NCBI RefSeq assembly: GCF_002866925.1
Contig: NZ_PKUQ01000001.1
Location: forward strand, 372,001 to 436,000
Length of the DNA stretch: 64,000 bases
Source: Cohaesibacter celericrescens
GTDB taxonomy: Bacteria > Pseudomonadota > Alphaproteobacteria > Rhizobiales > Cohaesibacteraceae
Reading direction: 5' to 3'
Made by a program: the position numbers and the translations under genes. Positions 1 through 8,302 of this stretch are shown here, one piece after another (position 1 is the first letter of the stretch; every line of letters starts with the position of its first letter). Under the pieces are notes generated by a model that did no database searches, had not been told where the DNA came from, and saw only the letters and a program-made list of their open reading frames with translations.

Positions 1-11
1 AGCCTTAAGTC

Positions 12-677
12 TCAGGCATACGAACAGGCCTGATCGAACGCAAAGCGTGGCAACTTCTGGAACAATGCACTTTCATCGGCATAACCAAGATTGCACAGGA
101 AGTTCGACTTCAATGTCGTTCCGGCAAAAAATGCTTTATCGACGATCTCGTTTGAAAATCCAGACATAGCGCCAACATCAAGCCCAACCGCTCGTGCCGC
201 GATCATGAAATAAGCGCCTTGTAAGGTTCCATTGCGAAACGCGGTCACTTCAGAATGCTCAGGCTTGCCTTCAAAATGCGGTCTGCGATCCTCGTGCGGA
301 AACAGGAACGGCAGTTCCCGCCAGAATTCCAAATCATGGGCAATAATCGCGGTAACCGGAGCCGCCATCATCTTGTCGACATTCTTATCCTTAAGCGACT
401 TAGCCAACCGCTCCTTTCCTTCACGTGATGTAACAAACACAAAACGTGCTGGGCAAGAATTCATGCTGGTAGGACCACTGGCCGTGATGTCATATATCTT
501 ATGCAGAAGGTCATCAGAAACAGGACGTTTCTGCCAAGCATAATGCGACCGAGCATCGGTCAAGATCACATCCAAAGACGCCTGATCCAACGATGCTTTA
601 CGCTCTCTGAGATCACGCACCAGCTGTTGGGCTTGTGCTCGGGCATGCTCAAGTTCGCTGCCTGCCAATCCCGTCAT
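12..677 (-). CDS. Nitroreductase family protein, RutE-like malonic semialdehyde reductase
   Basis: This 221-aa protein has the flavin-dependent nitroreductase fold of the RutE/HadB group, which reduces malonic semialdehyde to 3-hydroxypropionate with NAD(P)H and FMN. Visible family signatures are the N-terminal block DARSHYAWQKRPVSDDLL (about residues 41-58), the FMN-binding stretch GPTSMNSCPARFVFV (about 68-82) and GLDVGAMSGF (about 165-174). Its length fits the family (about 195-225 aa). It overlaps the 3' end of the upstream FAH-family gene by 4 bp (ATGA-type), so the two are translationally coupled and probably act in one catabolic route. No other rut genes are present, so a pyrimidine-degradation role is not supported; another short-chain semialdehyde or a nitro/quinone substrate is equally possible. 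Confidence 0.85.
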   Translation of the reverse strand: MTGLAGSELEHARAQAQQLVRDLRERKASLDQASLDVILTDARSHYAWQKRPVSDDLLHKIYDITASGPTSMNSCPARFVFVTSREGKERLAKSLKDKNVDKMMAAPVTAIIAHDLEFWRELPFLFPHEDRRPHFEGKPEHSEVTAFRNGTLQGAYFMIAARAVGLDVGAMSGFSNEIVDKAFFAGTTLKSNFLCNLGYADESALFQKLPRFAFDQACSYA

Positions 678-1564
678 GATGCTCTCCCATCAGTTGAGAG
701 ATCCTTCTCATCCACAACTGGGCTGTAGCAAATGCCGATGCCTTCGACTTCAGCCTCAACAACCTCACCGGGGCGCAGCCAACGCGGTGGCTTTTTGGCA
801 TGGCCAACACCGGGAGGTGTGCCCATCGCAATCAAATCACCCGCGCGCAATGTGGTATATTCAGAAATAGTCGAGATTGTGCGCGCCACAGACCACATCA
901 TATCTGAGGTACTGGCGCTTTGCAGGATTTCATCTCCCACACGACTTTCGATCTTCAGACCCGTCGCCCCTTCAGGCAATTCATCGGGAGTGACCACAAA
1001 AGGCCCCACCGCACCTGTCTGATCAAAATTCTTTCCCGGTGTCCATTGATGCGTCTTGCGTTGATAATCTCGCACCGAGCCATCATTAAAAACCGTATAA
1101 CCAAAGACATGACCCAACGCTTCTTGTTCGGCAATATGACGCCCGCCCTTACCGACAATGAGCATCAGCTCGACTTCATAATCCAGTTTTTCCGAACAGC
1201 TAGGACGCACCATAGGGGCACCGGCAGGCATCAATGAATCCAACGAACGCATAAACAGAGCAGGATAGTCAGGAACCTCATACCCTCCCTCTTTGATGTG
1301 ATCGATATAGTTAAGGCCGAGACAAATAATTTTGCCTGGATTTGCAACTGGCAATGCCGGCGTAATTTGGCTCACGGCAATTTCTTCGCCCGCAATCCCG
1401 TCAAATGAGAGGCCCGCAAGCAAAGCAGGATTGGCAATCAACTGCATCAGATCTCCACCCACTTCAGGCATCAATCGGGTGAGATTTTTGGCGGCCTCTC
1501 CCTTTACAGCATAGACCGCAGATTTTCCGTCAATGTGACCAACTAATAATTTCATTCTATCCAT
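674..1564 (-). CDS. Fumarylacetoacetate hydrolase (FAH) family protein
   Basis: This 296-aa protein belongs to the FAH superfamily, divalent-metal enzymes that cleave or isomerise C-C bonds in oxo-acids, such as ureidoglycolate lyase or hydroxyhepta-diene-dioate isomerase. The catalytic core is clear: ICLGLNYIDHIKE (about 79-91), the metal-binding ELDYEVELMLIVGK-like block (about 125-138), the VFGYTVFNDGSVRDYQ region, GKNFDQTGAVGPFVVT, and the C-terminal DLIAMGTPPGVGHAKKPPRW. It is the first gene of a two-gene unit with the RutE-like reductase. The start is uncertain: ATG at 1564 or an in-frame ATG three codons later (1555), which has a better-spaced AGGA ahead of it. It diverges from the YciI-like gene across an AT-rich interval holding a candidate GntR operator. 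The substrate is not deducible. Confidence 0.88.
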   Translation of the reverse strand: MDRMKLLVGHIDGKSAVYAVKGEAAKNLTRLMPEVGGDLMQLIANPALLAGLSFDGIAGEEIAVSQITPALPVANPGKIICLGLNYIDHIKEGGYEVPDYPALFMRSLDSLMPAGAPMVRPSCSEKLDYEVELMLIVGKGGRHIAEQEALGHVFGYTVFNDGSVRDYQRKTHQWTPGKNFDQTGAVGPFVVTPDELPEGATGLKIESRVGDEILQSASTSDMMWSVARTISTISEYTTLRAGDLIAMGTPPGVGHAKKPPRWLRPGEVVEAEVEGIGICYSPVVDEKDLSTDGRAS

Positions 1565-1608
1565 CCTGTCTTTGTTGGTCGATATTGGCGGGAATTTTTA
1601 CTATTGTC

Positions 1609-1627
1609 AATAATTATCGATTATTTT
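1609..1627. promoter_or_regulatory. Candidate GntR/FadR-type operator, copy 1
   Basis: AATAATTATCGATTATTTT lies between the divergent FAH and YciI-like genes. The arms AATAAT and ATTATT are inverted around TATCG. A 16-of-19 match (AATAATAATCGATTTTTGT) occurs at 3160-3178 upstream of the GntR regulator gene. A shared, partly palindromic AT-rich element next to a GntR gene suggests an operator; this is inference, not a recognised consensus. Confidence 0.4.
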
Positions 1628-1658
1628 ATGATATCATCAAAATAGGAGGTATTTATAG

Positions 1659-2042
1659 ATGCTATGGAATGATTATCGAAATGCAGCAAGAGAACGCGGC
1701 GCCCTCGCACTGGAGCTATATGTCGTGCGCTCCATACCCGGCGATGATCCCCAAGCTGTAAAGGCCAATTTGGCCGATCACTTGGCCTATCAACGCCAGC
1801 TGGAAGAAGCAGGCTTACTGGCCTTTGCCGGACCTTTGTCCGATGAGACAGGCGATCAGATGCAAGGCGAAGGTATGATTGTCTATCGCGCCACGTCGCT
1901 GTTGCATGCCAACCAACTCGCTCAGAGTGATCCGATGCATGTGTCGAACGCCAGACACTATTCCATTCGGAAGTGGTTGATAAATGAAGGGTCGCTGTCC
2001 CTATCGGTGGGCCTGTCGACCAAAACCATCAAGCTTGATTGA
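1659..2042 (+). CDS. YciI-like (YCII-domain) protein
   Basis: This 127-aa protein has the dimeric alpha/beta ferredoxin-like YCII fold. The diagnostic His lies in DHLAYQRQLEEAGLLAFAGP (about 46-65) and the conserved Asp-Pro in QSDPMHVSNARHYSIRKW (about 89-106). YCII proteins are small putative enzymes or accessory proteins; chlorinated-muconolactone dehalogenase is one characterised member. The start ATG is preceded by a strong AGGAGGT at 1644-1650 with 8-base spacing. It is transcribed divergently from the FAH/RutE-like pair, which suggests a shared catabolic pathway under the GntR regulator downstream. The first ~20 residues and the last ~20 extend beyond the usual ~95-aa domain. Confidence 0.8.
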   Translation: MLWNDYRNAARERGALALELYVVRSIPGDDPQAVKANLADHLAYQRQLEEAGLLAFAGPLSDETGDQMQGEGMIVYRATSLLHANQLAQSDPMHVSNARHYSIRKWLINEGSLSLSVGLSTKTIKLD

Positions 2043-2205
2043 AGATTTCGTTGACGGGCACCGCGATCCTGAGTGACCAACCAGGCACTTTGTTTGCACG
2101 ACCTCGAGCCGAAGCAAAGAGTTGTCTGAATTAAAACACCCCCCCACCTTGCGCGACACTTATCAGACAGACGTCACCAAGACAGGCCAAGCCTAAAACA
2201 ACAAA

Positions 2206-2229
2206 GCCGACAATATCGCTATTGCCGGC
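2206..2229 (-). terminator. Intrinsic terminator of the GntR gene
   Basis: GCCG-A-CAATA, loop TCGC, then TATTG-C-CGGC forms a 10-position stem with a single A-C mismatch. Read on the minus strand it is followed by the T-rich TTTGTTGTTTT, so it suits the regulator gene ending at 2258. It may also stop read-through from the YciI-like gene. Confidence 0.65.
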
Positions 2230-2257
2230 TGCTTTAAATATAAAGAGAGAGTGACGA

Positions 2258-2956
2258 TTACTCAGGCTGCCTAGATGCCCCGGCCAAAAGCCCTGTCAAA
2301 AAAGCACCCGTCTGCTGATAATGATTAACAAGCCGCTCTGACGCCAAATCAATGTCGCCATCGATTGCGGCCTGAAGAATGCCATCATGCTCACTTGCCA
2401 CATCACGCCTTTGATAATTAAGCGAGCGTCCAGCTAAATAACGATAGCGAATATTCAAGTCATAGAGCTGACTGCAAAATTTCAAAAGGATAGGTGACCC
2501 ACAATTGGCCAGCAAAGCCAGATGAAATGCCTTGTGCCGATCTTCAAAAGCATCAATGTCGTCGCGCGATTCACGCACCATCCTGTGATGGCTGAGAACC
2601 AATTGTTCTTCCCAGTTTTCATCGCGGTGTTCGATGCTTTTCCGCAGAGCCATATCCTCCAACGAGCATCGCAACCCCAAAATTTCCTCGAAATTCTCTC
2701 GGCTGGCACTGGCGGTACGAAATCCCCTCTGATCAAGCCGTTCAACCAGCTGATCGGAAGTCAATAAACTCAGCGCCTCCCGTATGGGAGAGGCACCAGT
2801 GTCAAGTTTGGCGCGAAGCACCTCGATTTTCAGTTGCTCGGCAGGCTTCAGCTCACCGGTGACAATCATCCGCCACAGCGCCATATAAGCATTCTGCGTT
2901 GCCGATCGACCGGCCGTAGGCATATTGACTGTTCGGGAAAATGTATTTGCGCTCAT
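2258..2956 (-). CDS. GntR family transcriptional regulator (FCD domain)
   Basis: This 232-aa protein has an N-terminal winged HTH (about residues 20-85; the segment IEVLRAKLDTGASPIREALSLL carries the typical GASPIREAL recognition motif) and a C-terminal all-helical FCD ligand-binding domain. The FCD domain keeps the metal/ligand histidines around DRHKAFHLALL (about 138-148) and ASEHDGILQAAIDGD (about 188-202). FCD-type GntR proteins usually bind a carboxylated metabolite and release a short palindromic operator. Its placement beside the FAH/RutE/YciI genes suggests it controls that pathway. The related AT-rich elements at 1609-1627 and 3160-3178 are the best operator candidates. The likely start is the ATG at 2956. 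Confidence 0.9.
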   Translation of the reverse strand: MSANTFSRTVNMPTAGRSATQNAYMALWRMIVTGELKPAEQLKIEVLRAKLDTGASPIREALSLLTSDQLVERLDQRGFRTASASRENFEEILGLRCSLEDMALRKSIEHRDENWEEQLVLSHHRMVRESRDDIDAFEDRHKAFHLALLANCGSPILLKFCSQLYDLNIRYRYLAGRSLNYQRRDVASEHDGILQAAIDGDIDLASERLVNHYQQTGAFLTGLLAGASRQPE

Positions 2957-3159
2957 TCCATCAAAATATCGAAAATATCGAAAATTTCAAGAATTATATT
3001 CAATAGAAAGCTGAATTTTTAGAGTTTCAAAGGGCTACGACAGCTTCATCTCGTCCATAACCATCAGATATCGCTGAATTTTAGCATATCTTTTTGTATC
3101 TCAGATACTATCATCAGCAGCCCACACGCCGAACCATAATCGATTAAATAATTTTATAT

Positions 3160-3178
3160 AATAATAATCGATTTTTGT
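3160..3178. promoter_or_regulatory. Candidate GntR/FadR-type operator, copy 2
   Basis: AATAATAATCGATTTTTGT matches the element at 1609-1627 in 16 of 19 positions. A second ATCGATTA occurs 20 bp away at 3139-3146, giving an inverted ATCGATTA...TAATCGAT arrangement. It lies about 200 bp upstream of the GntR start, which is far for autoregulation, so the assignment is tentative. Confidence 0.3.
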
Positions 3179-3349
3179 CGCAAGCAAAAGCCTCGCACAA
3201 ATACTCCATCTTATGGAGTTACTCTTGTTCTCAAATCATTTCCATTGCCCGCCCTATTTCACAACAAAGGAGGGCAAAAAAACAGATTTGAAAACAAGGC
3301 GCATTGCAAGTTGCGCACTTGCCATCAGATTTACCGGACGCAGGATCCA

Positions 3350-3739
3350 TCACTCAACTCGGCTCACCCACTCTTCACTATTCGGCCCAACGACACATTC
3401 ATTATCCACTCTCATATCCAAACGAATTTGGCAGCGTTTGGATACGTCACCAAAGTCGTCCGGTGGCAATTGGCGCACGGAAAGAACCAACGACTTCCAA
3501 TGAGGCTCTGTTTGTTGATTGAGTGTATAATAAACCCATTTCCCACGTTTTTCCTGCGCCAGCAACCCAGCTTTATAGAGCATTTTCAAGTTGCGAGAGA
3601 CGTTATATTGCGTCTCACCGGTCACATCCATGGCCTCGGCAACAGTAATTTTTTGGTCGACATGAATGAGTAACCAGCACAGTTTTAAGCGGTGAGGTTC
3701 GGCCAGAGCCTTTAAAGCGTCAAGAAATTGTTCGTCCAT
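3350..3739 (-). CDS. ArsR/SmtB family transcriptional regulator
   Basis: This 129-aa winged-helix repressor has the ArsR pattern: LDALKALAEPHRLKLCWLL (about residues 6-24), the recognition-helix region AMDVTGETQYNVSRNLKMLYKAGLL (about 36-60) and the wing EKRGKWVYYTLN (about 63-74). No CxC or CxxC metal site sits in the recognition helix; two Cys appear only late (CQIRLD and ECVVG), so the inducer may be thiol-bound through C-terminal cysteines or may not be arsenite. Its ATG directly abuts the stop of the small membrane protein upstream (3740), so both form one operon divergent from the permease at 4180. It probably represses both units through the inverted repeat at 4090-4103. Confidence 0.88.
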   Translation of the reverse strand: MDEQFLDALKALAEPHRLKLCWLLIHVDQKITVAEAMDVTGETQYNVSRNLKMLYKAGLLAQEKRGKWVYYTLNQQTEPHWKSLVLSVRQLPPDDFGDVSKRCQIRLDMRVDNECVVGPNSEEWVSRVE

Positions 3740-4018
3740 TTAGCGCGGTTTCCGTTTTCGTAGACTGGTCACCACTATAACCATACCAACCAAGAATACG
3801 ATACCAGAATGAGTGGCATGAAAAGCCAATTCAACCCCGCTAGCCCCGGAGAAAAGGGCGAACCAAAAAAATGGGCAAAAAAATCCAAGGAGCGCAATGT
3901 TCCTGCCAGTCCGGGTTTGGTCGGAAATATCCCCTCCATGAACCAAAATCGAAAATATCTTAAACATGTGACTGTATGCGCACCACTTGCTTAGGTTGCC
4001 CAAAACTGCCTTTACCAT
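3740..4018 (-). CDS. Small membrane protein of unknown function
   Basis: This 92-aa product uses the ATG at 4018, preceded by a good GGAGG (revcomp of 4026-4031); the longer reading frame to 4066 lacks support. It contains two predicted membrane segments: about residues 40-60 (NIALLGFFCPFFWFALFSGASG, shown in part) and about 65-83 (HSGIVFLVGMVIVVTSL), ending in a positive tail RKRKPR. It is first in an operon with the ArsR gene and diverges from the permease, so a role in the same metal or metalloid response is likely. The family is not recognised. Confidence 0.7.
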   Translation of the reverse strand: MVKAVLGNLSKWCAYSHMFKIFSILVHGGDISDQTRTGRNIALLGFFCPFFWFALFSGASGVELAFHATHSGIVFLVGMVIVVTSLRKRKPR

Positions 4019-4089
4019 TTTGTGTTCCTCCAAATTCCCGCTTGCTGTCAAAACTGGCAATATCATGTTTTATTGAATAATTACACACT

Positions 4090-4103
4090 TGCACGTTTGT
4101 GCA
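4090..4103. promoter_or_regulatory. Candidate ArsR operator between divergent genes
   Basis: The inverted repeat TGCAC-GTTT-GTGCA lies between the ArsR operon (start 4018) and the permease (start 4180). A TATA-like TTGTATATAGGATG follows immediately at 4107-4120 and may be the permease -10 region. Its position fits repression of both directions by the ArsR protein. Confidence 0.5.
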
Positions 4104-4179
4104 TACTTGTATATAGGATGCGCATCATGATCTAAAATAAGACCCTACTAATACACAACATTAAGGTGATTTCGTTGTT

Positions 4180-5181
4180 ATGGAAAAACTGACAATTGCA
4201 CTGGATGAATTCATCCATGTGGGTGGCGCATTAGTCATTGTGATTGCTGTCGTTTCAATCCTTACCGGATTTATGCGCGAGTATATTCCGCAAGACAAAT
4301 TGCAAAAGAAGCTGACCAAACATGAAAAGTGGGGACCCCTGTTTGGCGCTCTATTTGGCATGTTAACCCCATTCTGCAGCGCGTCGGTTGTCCCTGTATC
4401 TATGGGCATGGCGACAATGGGCGTTTCTCTAGGCACCGTGCTGAGTTTCTTGCTGTCAGCACCCCTTTGTAATTTCATTGTGCTGGCCATGGTCTATGCA
4501 ACATTTGGCTTTAAAATCACAGCTACCTATCTGGCGCTGACCTTTAGCGCGGCAATATTTGGTGGCTGGCTGATAACAAAAACGCCTTGGCGGAACGAAA
4601 TTAAACGCGGAGAAGAACTAGAGAAAAAAAATGCTCCGAGCTGTTCTGCACCAGCCCCAACCTCCTGTTCAGCACAGCCCGTTGCGGTATCTTGTTGCAC
4701 AGAACCAACAACCGCAAACGTCAACACAGGGTGTGGTTGTCCCGACACCTCTTCAGTGACTATGGCTGAGCCGACAAAGACGCAAAATGCCCTTCGCTTT
4801 GCCCTCGCCCTATTCAAAAAAATCATACCCTATGTACTAATAGGGGCACTGATTAGTGGCCTTTCAGCAGCTTATTTACCATCGGAATTGGTGGAGAAAT
4901 ATGTTGGCGGCGACAACATGCTATCAATCGTGATTGCGGCGGTTATCGGGGTGCCTCTTTACCTGAGAATTGAAATGGCAATTCCTCTGCTCAATATTTT
5001 GATTGTAAAAGGCATGGGCTTGGGCCCTGCAATGGCACTCATCATTGGCGGCACGGGTGCAAGCCTGCCGGAAATTGCATTGGTTTCTTCCGTGCTAAAA
5101 CCAAAAGCAGTCATTGCTTTTGTTGCTCTGGTATTGACCACGGCAATTCTTGGCGGCGTCCTTTTCCAATATATATTCTAA
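4180..5181 (+). CDS. UPF0718/ArsP-type permease, putative metal(loid) exporter
   Basis: This 333-aa membrane protein belongs to the DUF318/UPF0718 permeases, which include ArsP (trivalent organoarsenical efflux) and the SO_0444-type Cu/Zn efflux group. Two symmetrical halves each carry four or more membrane helices. The first half has the family motif LTPFCSASVVPVSMG (about 62-76; Cys66) and LLSAPLCNF (Cys97). The halves are joined by a hydrophilic linker (about 140-200) with six cysteines at 155, 163, 172, 173, 185 and 187, probably a soft-metal site. An ArsR gene lies divergent. A 10-bp hairpin terminator follows at 5196. Whether the substrate is arsenic, copper or zinc cannot be decided from sequence. 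Confidence 0.85.
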   Translation: MEKLTIALDEFIHVGGALVIVIAVVSILTGFMREYIPQDKLQKKLTKHEKWGPLFGALFGMLTPFCSASVVPVSMGMATMGVSLGTVLSFLLSAPLCNFIVLAMVYATFGFKITATYLALTFSAAIFGGWLITKTPWRNEIKRGEELEKKNAPSCSAPAPTSCSAQPVAVSCCTEPTTANVNTGCGCPDTSSVTMAEPTKTQNALRFALALFKKIIPYVLIGALISGLSAAYLPSELVEKYVGGDNMLSIVIAAVIGVPLYLRIEMAIPLLNILIVKGMGLGPAMALIIGGTGASLPEIALVSSVLKPKAVIAFVALVLTTAILGGVLFQYIF

Positions 5182-5195
5182 TACCCCTCCCCTTT

Positions 5196-5219
5196 GAAGG
5201 TCTGCTTAGGCAGGCCTTC
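5196..5219 (+). terminator. Terminator after the permease
   Basis: GAAGGTCTGC, loop TTAG, GCAGGCCTTC gives a 10-bp stem (one G-T pair) 14 bases after the permease stop codon, followed by a short TT run. The tail is weak, so partial read-through into the amidotransferase 15 bp downstream is possible. Confidence 0.6.
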
Positions 5220-5234
5220 TTCAACGATGATCTT

Positions 5235-5954
5235 GTGAAAACTGCTATGAAAATAGGTATTATATTGTGCGGCGACGTGCCGACTAACTTATTAGAAGAA
5301 TTCGGCAGCTATTCCGATTGTTTGCAGAAAGCATTGGCTCTGAATTTACACGAGCGGCCCCTAGAATGGAATATGTACCAAAATCATCAGCTGCCCGATA
5401 CGGTTGACCGATGTGATGTTTACATTATTGGCGGCAGCCCTTTTGGTGTAAACGACGGTTTGGAGTGGATTGACGAGCTTGCTTGGTTTGTGCGCGACGC
5501 GTTTCATGCACGCAAAAGGCTAATCGGGATCTGTTTTGGCCATCAACTGATCAATCATGCCCTTGGAGGAAAAGTTGAAAAATCCGCGCGTGGTTGGGGA
5601 CTGGGTACTTATGATGTCTTCTTTAAGCAAGATCTCGGTGAAATGAAAGTTGGACAAACCATGGCGTTACTCGCCATCCATCAAGATCAAGTAATCAAGC
5701 CAGCCAAAAATTTTGACATTGTTGCCGGAAGTGATTTCTGCCCACATTATATCACAAAATATCAAAATCAGGTTTTAACGGTTCAAGGTCATCCTGAATT
5801 TAATTACTCATTTTTTGAGGCACTACTAAATCAGAGGAAAGATAGTCTTTCAGAAGATGAGATAAAACAGGCTTTGATAGATAACAACAGTCAGGAACAC
5901 AGATCTATTTGTAATAAATTTTTGAATAAATTCATATTTTCACCTAACACCTAA
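5235..5954 (+). CDS. Class I glutamine amidotransferase-like protein
   Basis: This is a stand-alone GATase1 domain of up to 239 aa. The nucleophile elbow is IGICFGHQL (Cys at about 101) and the His-Glu partner is in VQGHPEFNY (about 184-192). This arrangement matches GuaA-like amidotransferases (COG0518) that hydrolyse glutamine, or act on gamma-glutamyl compounds, without a fused synthetase. The frame opens at GTG 5235; an ATG at 5247 gives a cleaner start (MKIGIILCG). No convincing ribosome site precedes either. The AT-rich last ~45 residues (Lys/Asn-rich) are outside the conserved domain. The neighbour is a metal permease, but no functional link is evident. Confidence 0.82.
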   Translation: MKTAMKIGIILCGDVPTNLLEEFGSYSDCLQKALALNLHERPLEWNMYQNHQLPDTVDRCDVYIIGGSPFGVNDGLEWIDELAWFVRDAFHARKRLIGICFGHQLINHALGGKVEKSARGWGLGTYDVFFKQDLGEMKVGQTMALLAIHQDQVIKPAKNFDIVAGSDFCPHYITKYQNQVLTVQGHPEFNYSFFEALLNQRKDSLSEDEIKQALIDNNSQEHRSICNKFLNKFIFSPNT

Positions 5955-6432
5955 AAGCAACGTAATCTCCTATATGGTTGCTATCCGGTTGGATGTCAGT
6001 ATCACATTTAAAAAATTCATACATATGCCACCTTGGACAAGAGTTCTAGCTTTGCGTCGCCGCCTAAGAGCGGCATGTTTGAACCATGAAGAAGGGCCTC
6101 CAGCCATACACACTGCGTTAACAGACCAAACCCGAGGAGTTTTGAGATCTTCGTTGCAGCTCAACAGACTCATAAATTCGGCACCACCAGTCTCTTATGG
6201 CTGGGAGGCAGGCATTATCAGTTTGCATCAATGAAGACCAAATTCTCCTAACTATTCCTTCGGTTCTTTCCTATGGCGTGGTTCTGTCTGTGTCCTAGGA
6301 CATTGCGTGGCCTTTTCCATGCCATGCTAACCGCACATTTCCTACACACTTTGCACATACTGGCTGCAATTTCTCTGTCTATCTCTTGTCCAACCACTTT
6401 GGATTTGCAAGGAAAGATGGAGCACGGTTCCG
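5955..6432. other. Intergenic stretch without a supported gene
   Basis: These 478 bases separate the amidotransferase from the glycan cluster. Short open frames (5974-6234 and 6273-6524) have no ribosome site, atypical composition and no recognisable domain. The stretch probably holds the promoter of the glycan cluster and may be debris from its insertion. Confidence 0.5.
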
Positions 6433-7524
6433 ATGAAGATTGCTATTATTCTCCCGCGCCACATGTTTTTTGGTCCCCAATATGCGACGGCGATCGATTT
6501 GTGCGTGAAGGAATTCGTTTCTAACTCTCGTTTCAAAACCGATACCAAAATTTTCGGAGCAGAGATCGACACACCATTTGAAGGCTTGGCTTTTCAGCCA
6601 ATCCACAAGCATGGCGAAGGCATCAGCTTCAATCAATTGGTCAGGGAACTGAAGCTATATGATCCGGATGTGATCGTTGTACAGCAACATGTGCCGACCG
6701 CCAGAAAGCTCAAAAGTCACTTTCAAAACAAAGCGTTTGTGCTGCACAAACACAACAATCCCGCGCAAAACATCTCATTCATAAAATCCATCCGGGAAAC
6801 CATGGATTTCGGATTTATAGACGAAACGATCTTTGTAAGTGAATATTCCAGAAACATACTTTTGCAACGAAAACCAACTCTTAGCGAAAAAACGCATGTT
6901 GTCCATAACGGAATAGACGTGAGCCAACGGCAGCCATTCTTGTCCAAAACCCAAAAAATCTTGTTTGCCGGGCGCGCTGTGCCTGAAAAGGGCGCCCTTG
7001 AAGCGATCCAGGCAGTAGCAAACATTGTGAACCAAAATCGGGACTGGAAAGCCAGTTTCGTACTCAGCACTCTTGGGATGAGCGAAAGCTATCTGGCCGC
7101 AATACAACAGGCATTTTCTAACATTAATCCCGAACAAGCTTCTCTCAAATTTGACCTATCCCACGGGCAAGTCATGCAGGAATTTGACGCCTCTTCGGTC
7201 TCTATTGTTCCCTCCATTTTCAATGAGCCTTTCGGGCGTACAGCCCTTGAAAGTCTAGCCAGTGGTGCCGCATTGGTCACGTCCATGAGGGGGGGAATCC
7301 GCGAAATAGCCGGCGACATAGGCATAGCGATCACTCCGACTTCCATTCAGTCGATCACCGACGCATTGCAGAAACTGATCAGTCAGAAAGATGAGATTAC
7401 CAGATTGGGAATGGTTGGCCGACAACGCGCATGCAGCTTGTTCGACATCAAGAAGAAAGCCGCCCAGATAGATGAAATCTATGTGAAAGCAATGAACAAA
7501 AAACATCTAACGCTGGCGGCTTGA
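6433..7524 (+). CDS. Glycosyltransferase, GT4-type (group 1)
   Basis: This 363-aa protein is a GT-B fold retaining glycosyltransferase. The N-terminal acceptor domain begins MKIAIILPRHMFFG; the C-terminal nucleotide-sugar domain begins near KILFAGRAVPEKGALEAIQA (about 175-194) and contains the diagnostic E-x7-E motif in NEPFGRTALESLASG (about 258-272). It is the first of four closely packed genes, with 7 bp before the next. The short N-terminal domain and absence of membrane segments suggest a cytosolic enzyme adding a sugar to a lipid-linked surface glycan. The start ATG follows GGAAAGATGGAGC. Donor and acceptor are unknown. Confidence 0.87.
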   Translation: MKIAIILPRHMFFGPQYATAIDLCVKEFVSNSRFKTDTKIFGAEIDTPFEGLAFQPIHKHGEGISFNQLVRELKLYDPDVIVVQQHVPTARKLKSHFQNKAFVLHKHNNPAQNISFIKSIRETMDFGFIDETIFVSEYSRNILLQRKPTLSEKTHVVHNGIDVSQRQPFLSKTQKILFAGRAVPEKGALEAIQAVANIVNQNRDWKASFVLSTLGMSESYLAAIQQAFSNINPEQASLKFDLSHGQVMQEFDASSVSIVPSIFNEPFGRTALESLASGAALVTSMRGGIREIAGDIGIAITPTSIQSITDALQKLISQKDEITRLGMVGRQRACSLFDIKKKAAQIDEIYVKAMNKKHLTLAA

Positions 7525-7531
7525 TAGCAAC

Positions 7532-8302
7532 ATGACTTTTAGAGACATTCGAAATTTGGTCGAGCAAGTCGCTATGCAGCTGGATATTCAGCCCAGCACA
7601 AAAACAAGCCAGCTGCAGAATCTCTACAGCGGAAAGTCCGTCTTCCTTGTAGGCAATGCACCGTCCTTGAATCTGCTACCTCTCGACGCCTTGTCTAAAG
7701 CCGAACTGCCCTTTGTTGCCGTGAACAACGGAATTAGATTATTCAAAGGCAGACCTATCCCGTTTCATATTGTCTCCGACATTGATTGCTTTGGCCAAAA
7801 TTACAAATCATGGAACGATTATGAAATAGGCCATGGCTTTTATCGCAAGCGTTTCTTGAAGCAACATCCCTCTGCCAATTCCGATCTGACTTATAAAAAA
7901 ACCTGGGTACCCTATCGCAACGGCGGCATTCTGAAGCGTGGCTTTCAACCTGATATGCGTCTGGGAATAGGAAATGATTCCAGTGTCTTGTCCTTTGCAG
8001 CCCAAATCTGCTTCTATCTCGGTTTTCAAACGATCTACGTGATTGGCTGTGATCTCACCTACCAGCAAGGCAATGAATATGCCTATGAGATGAGTGAAAA
8101 AGACCGAACACTTGAGGCTCATGAAGAGACAAAAAACAAACGCAGCTCAATTGCCCACACTGATGCTGAGTTTGGCATTCTCCATCAGCGTTTTTCAGCT
8201 GAAGGCCGACAAATATTCAATTGTGGAATCGGCGGCAATCTGAACGCCATCCCGCGTCTACCGTTTGCAACGGCTCTGCTCAATGAAAAGAAATGGCAAT
8301 GA
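7532..8302 (+). CDS. MptE/DUF115-like protein, probable glycan-modifying enzyme
   Basis: This 256-aa protein carries the nucleotide-binding start of the 6-hydroxymethylpterin diphosphokinase MptE-like/DUF115 superfamily: VFLVGNAPSLNLL (GNAPSL at 41-46), then HIVSDIDCFG (about 86-95), GIGNDSSVLSFAAQICFYLGF (about 147-167) and VIGCDLTY (about 172-179). Bacterial members sit in lipopolysaccharide, flagellin-glycosylation and sialic-acid-like gene clusters. The same VGNAxSL motif occurs in the GT29 protein encoded by the next gene, which overlaps by 10 bp. That suggests two related enzymes acting on one glycan. Exact activity is not known; a transferase using CMP- or nucleotide-activated substrates is one possibility. 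Confidence 0.75.
   Translation: MTFRDIRNLVEQVAMQLDIQPSTKTSQLQNLYSGKSVFLVGNAPSLNLLPLDALSKAELPFVAVNNGIRLFKGRPIPFHIVSDIDCFGQNYKSWNDYEIGHGFYRKRFLKQHPSANSDLTYKKTWVPYRNGGILKRGFQPDMRLGIGNDSSVLSFAAQICFYLGFQTIYVIGCDLTYQQGNEYAYEMSEKDRTLEAHEETKNKRSSIAHTDAEFGILHQRFSAEGRQIFNCGIGGNLNAIPRLPFATALLNEKKWQ

Noticed and set aside
44..677. Assignment of the first gene to a pyrimidine-degrading rut operon
   Set aside because: The neighbours (FAH, YciI-like, GntR) are not rut genes, so only RutE-like was kept.
5974..6524. Open frames of 83-86 aa between the amidotransferase and the GT4 gene
   Set aside because: No ribosome site, no domain and unusual composition; treated as non-coding.
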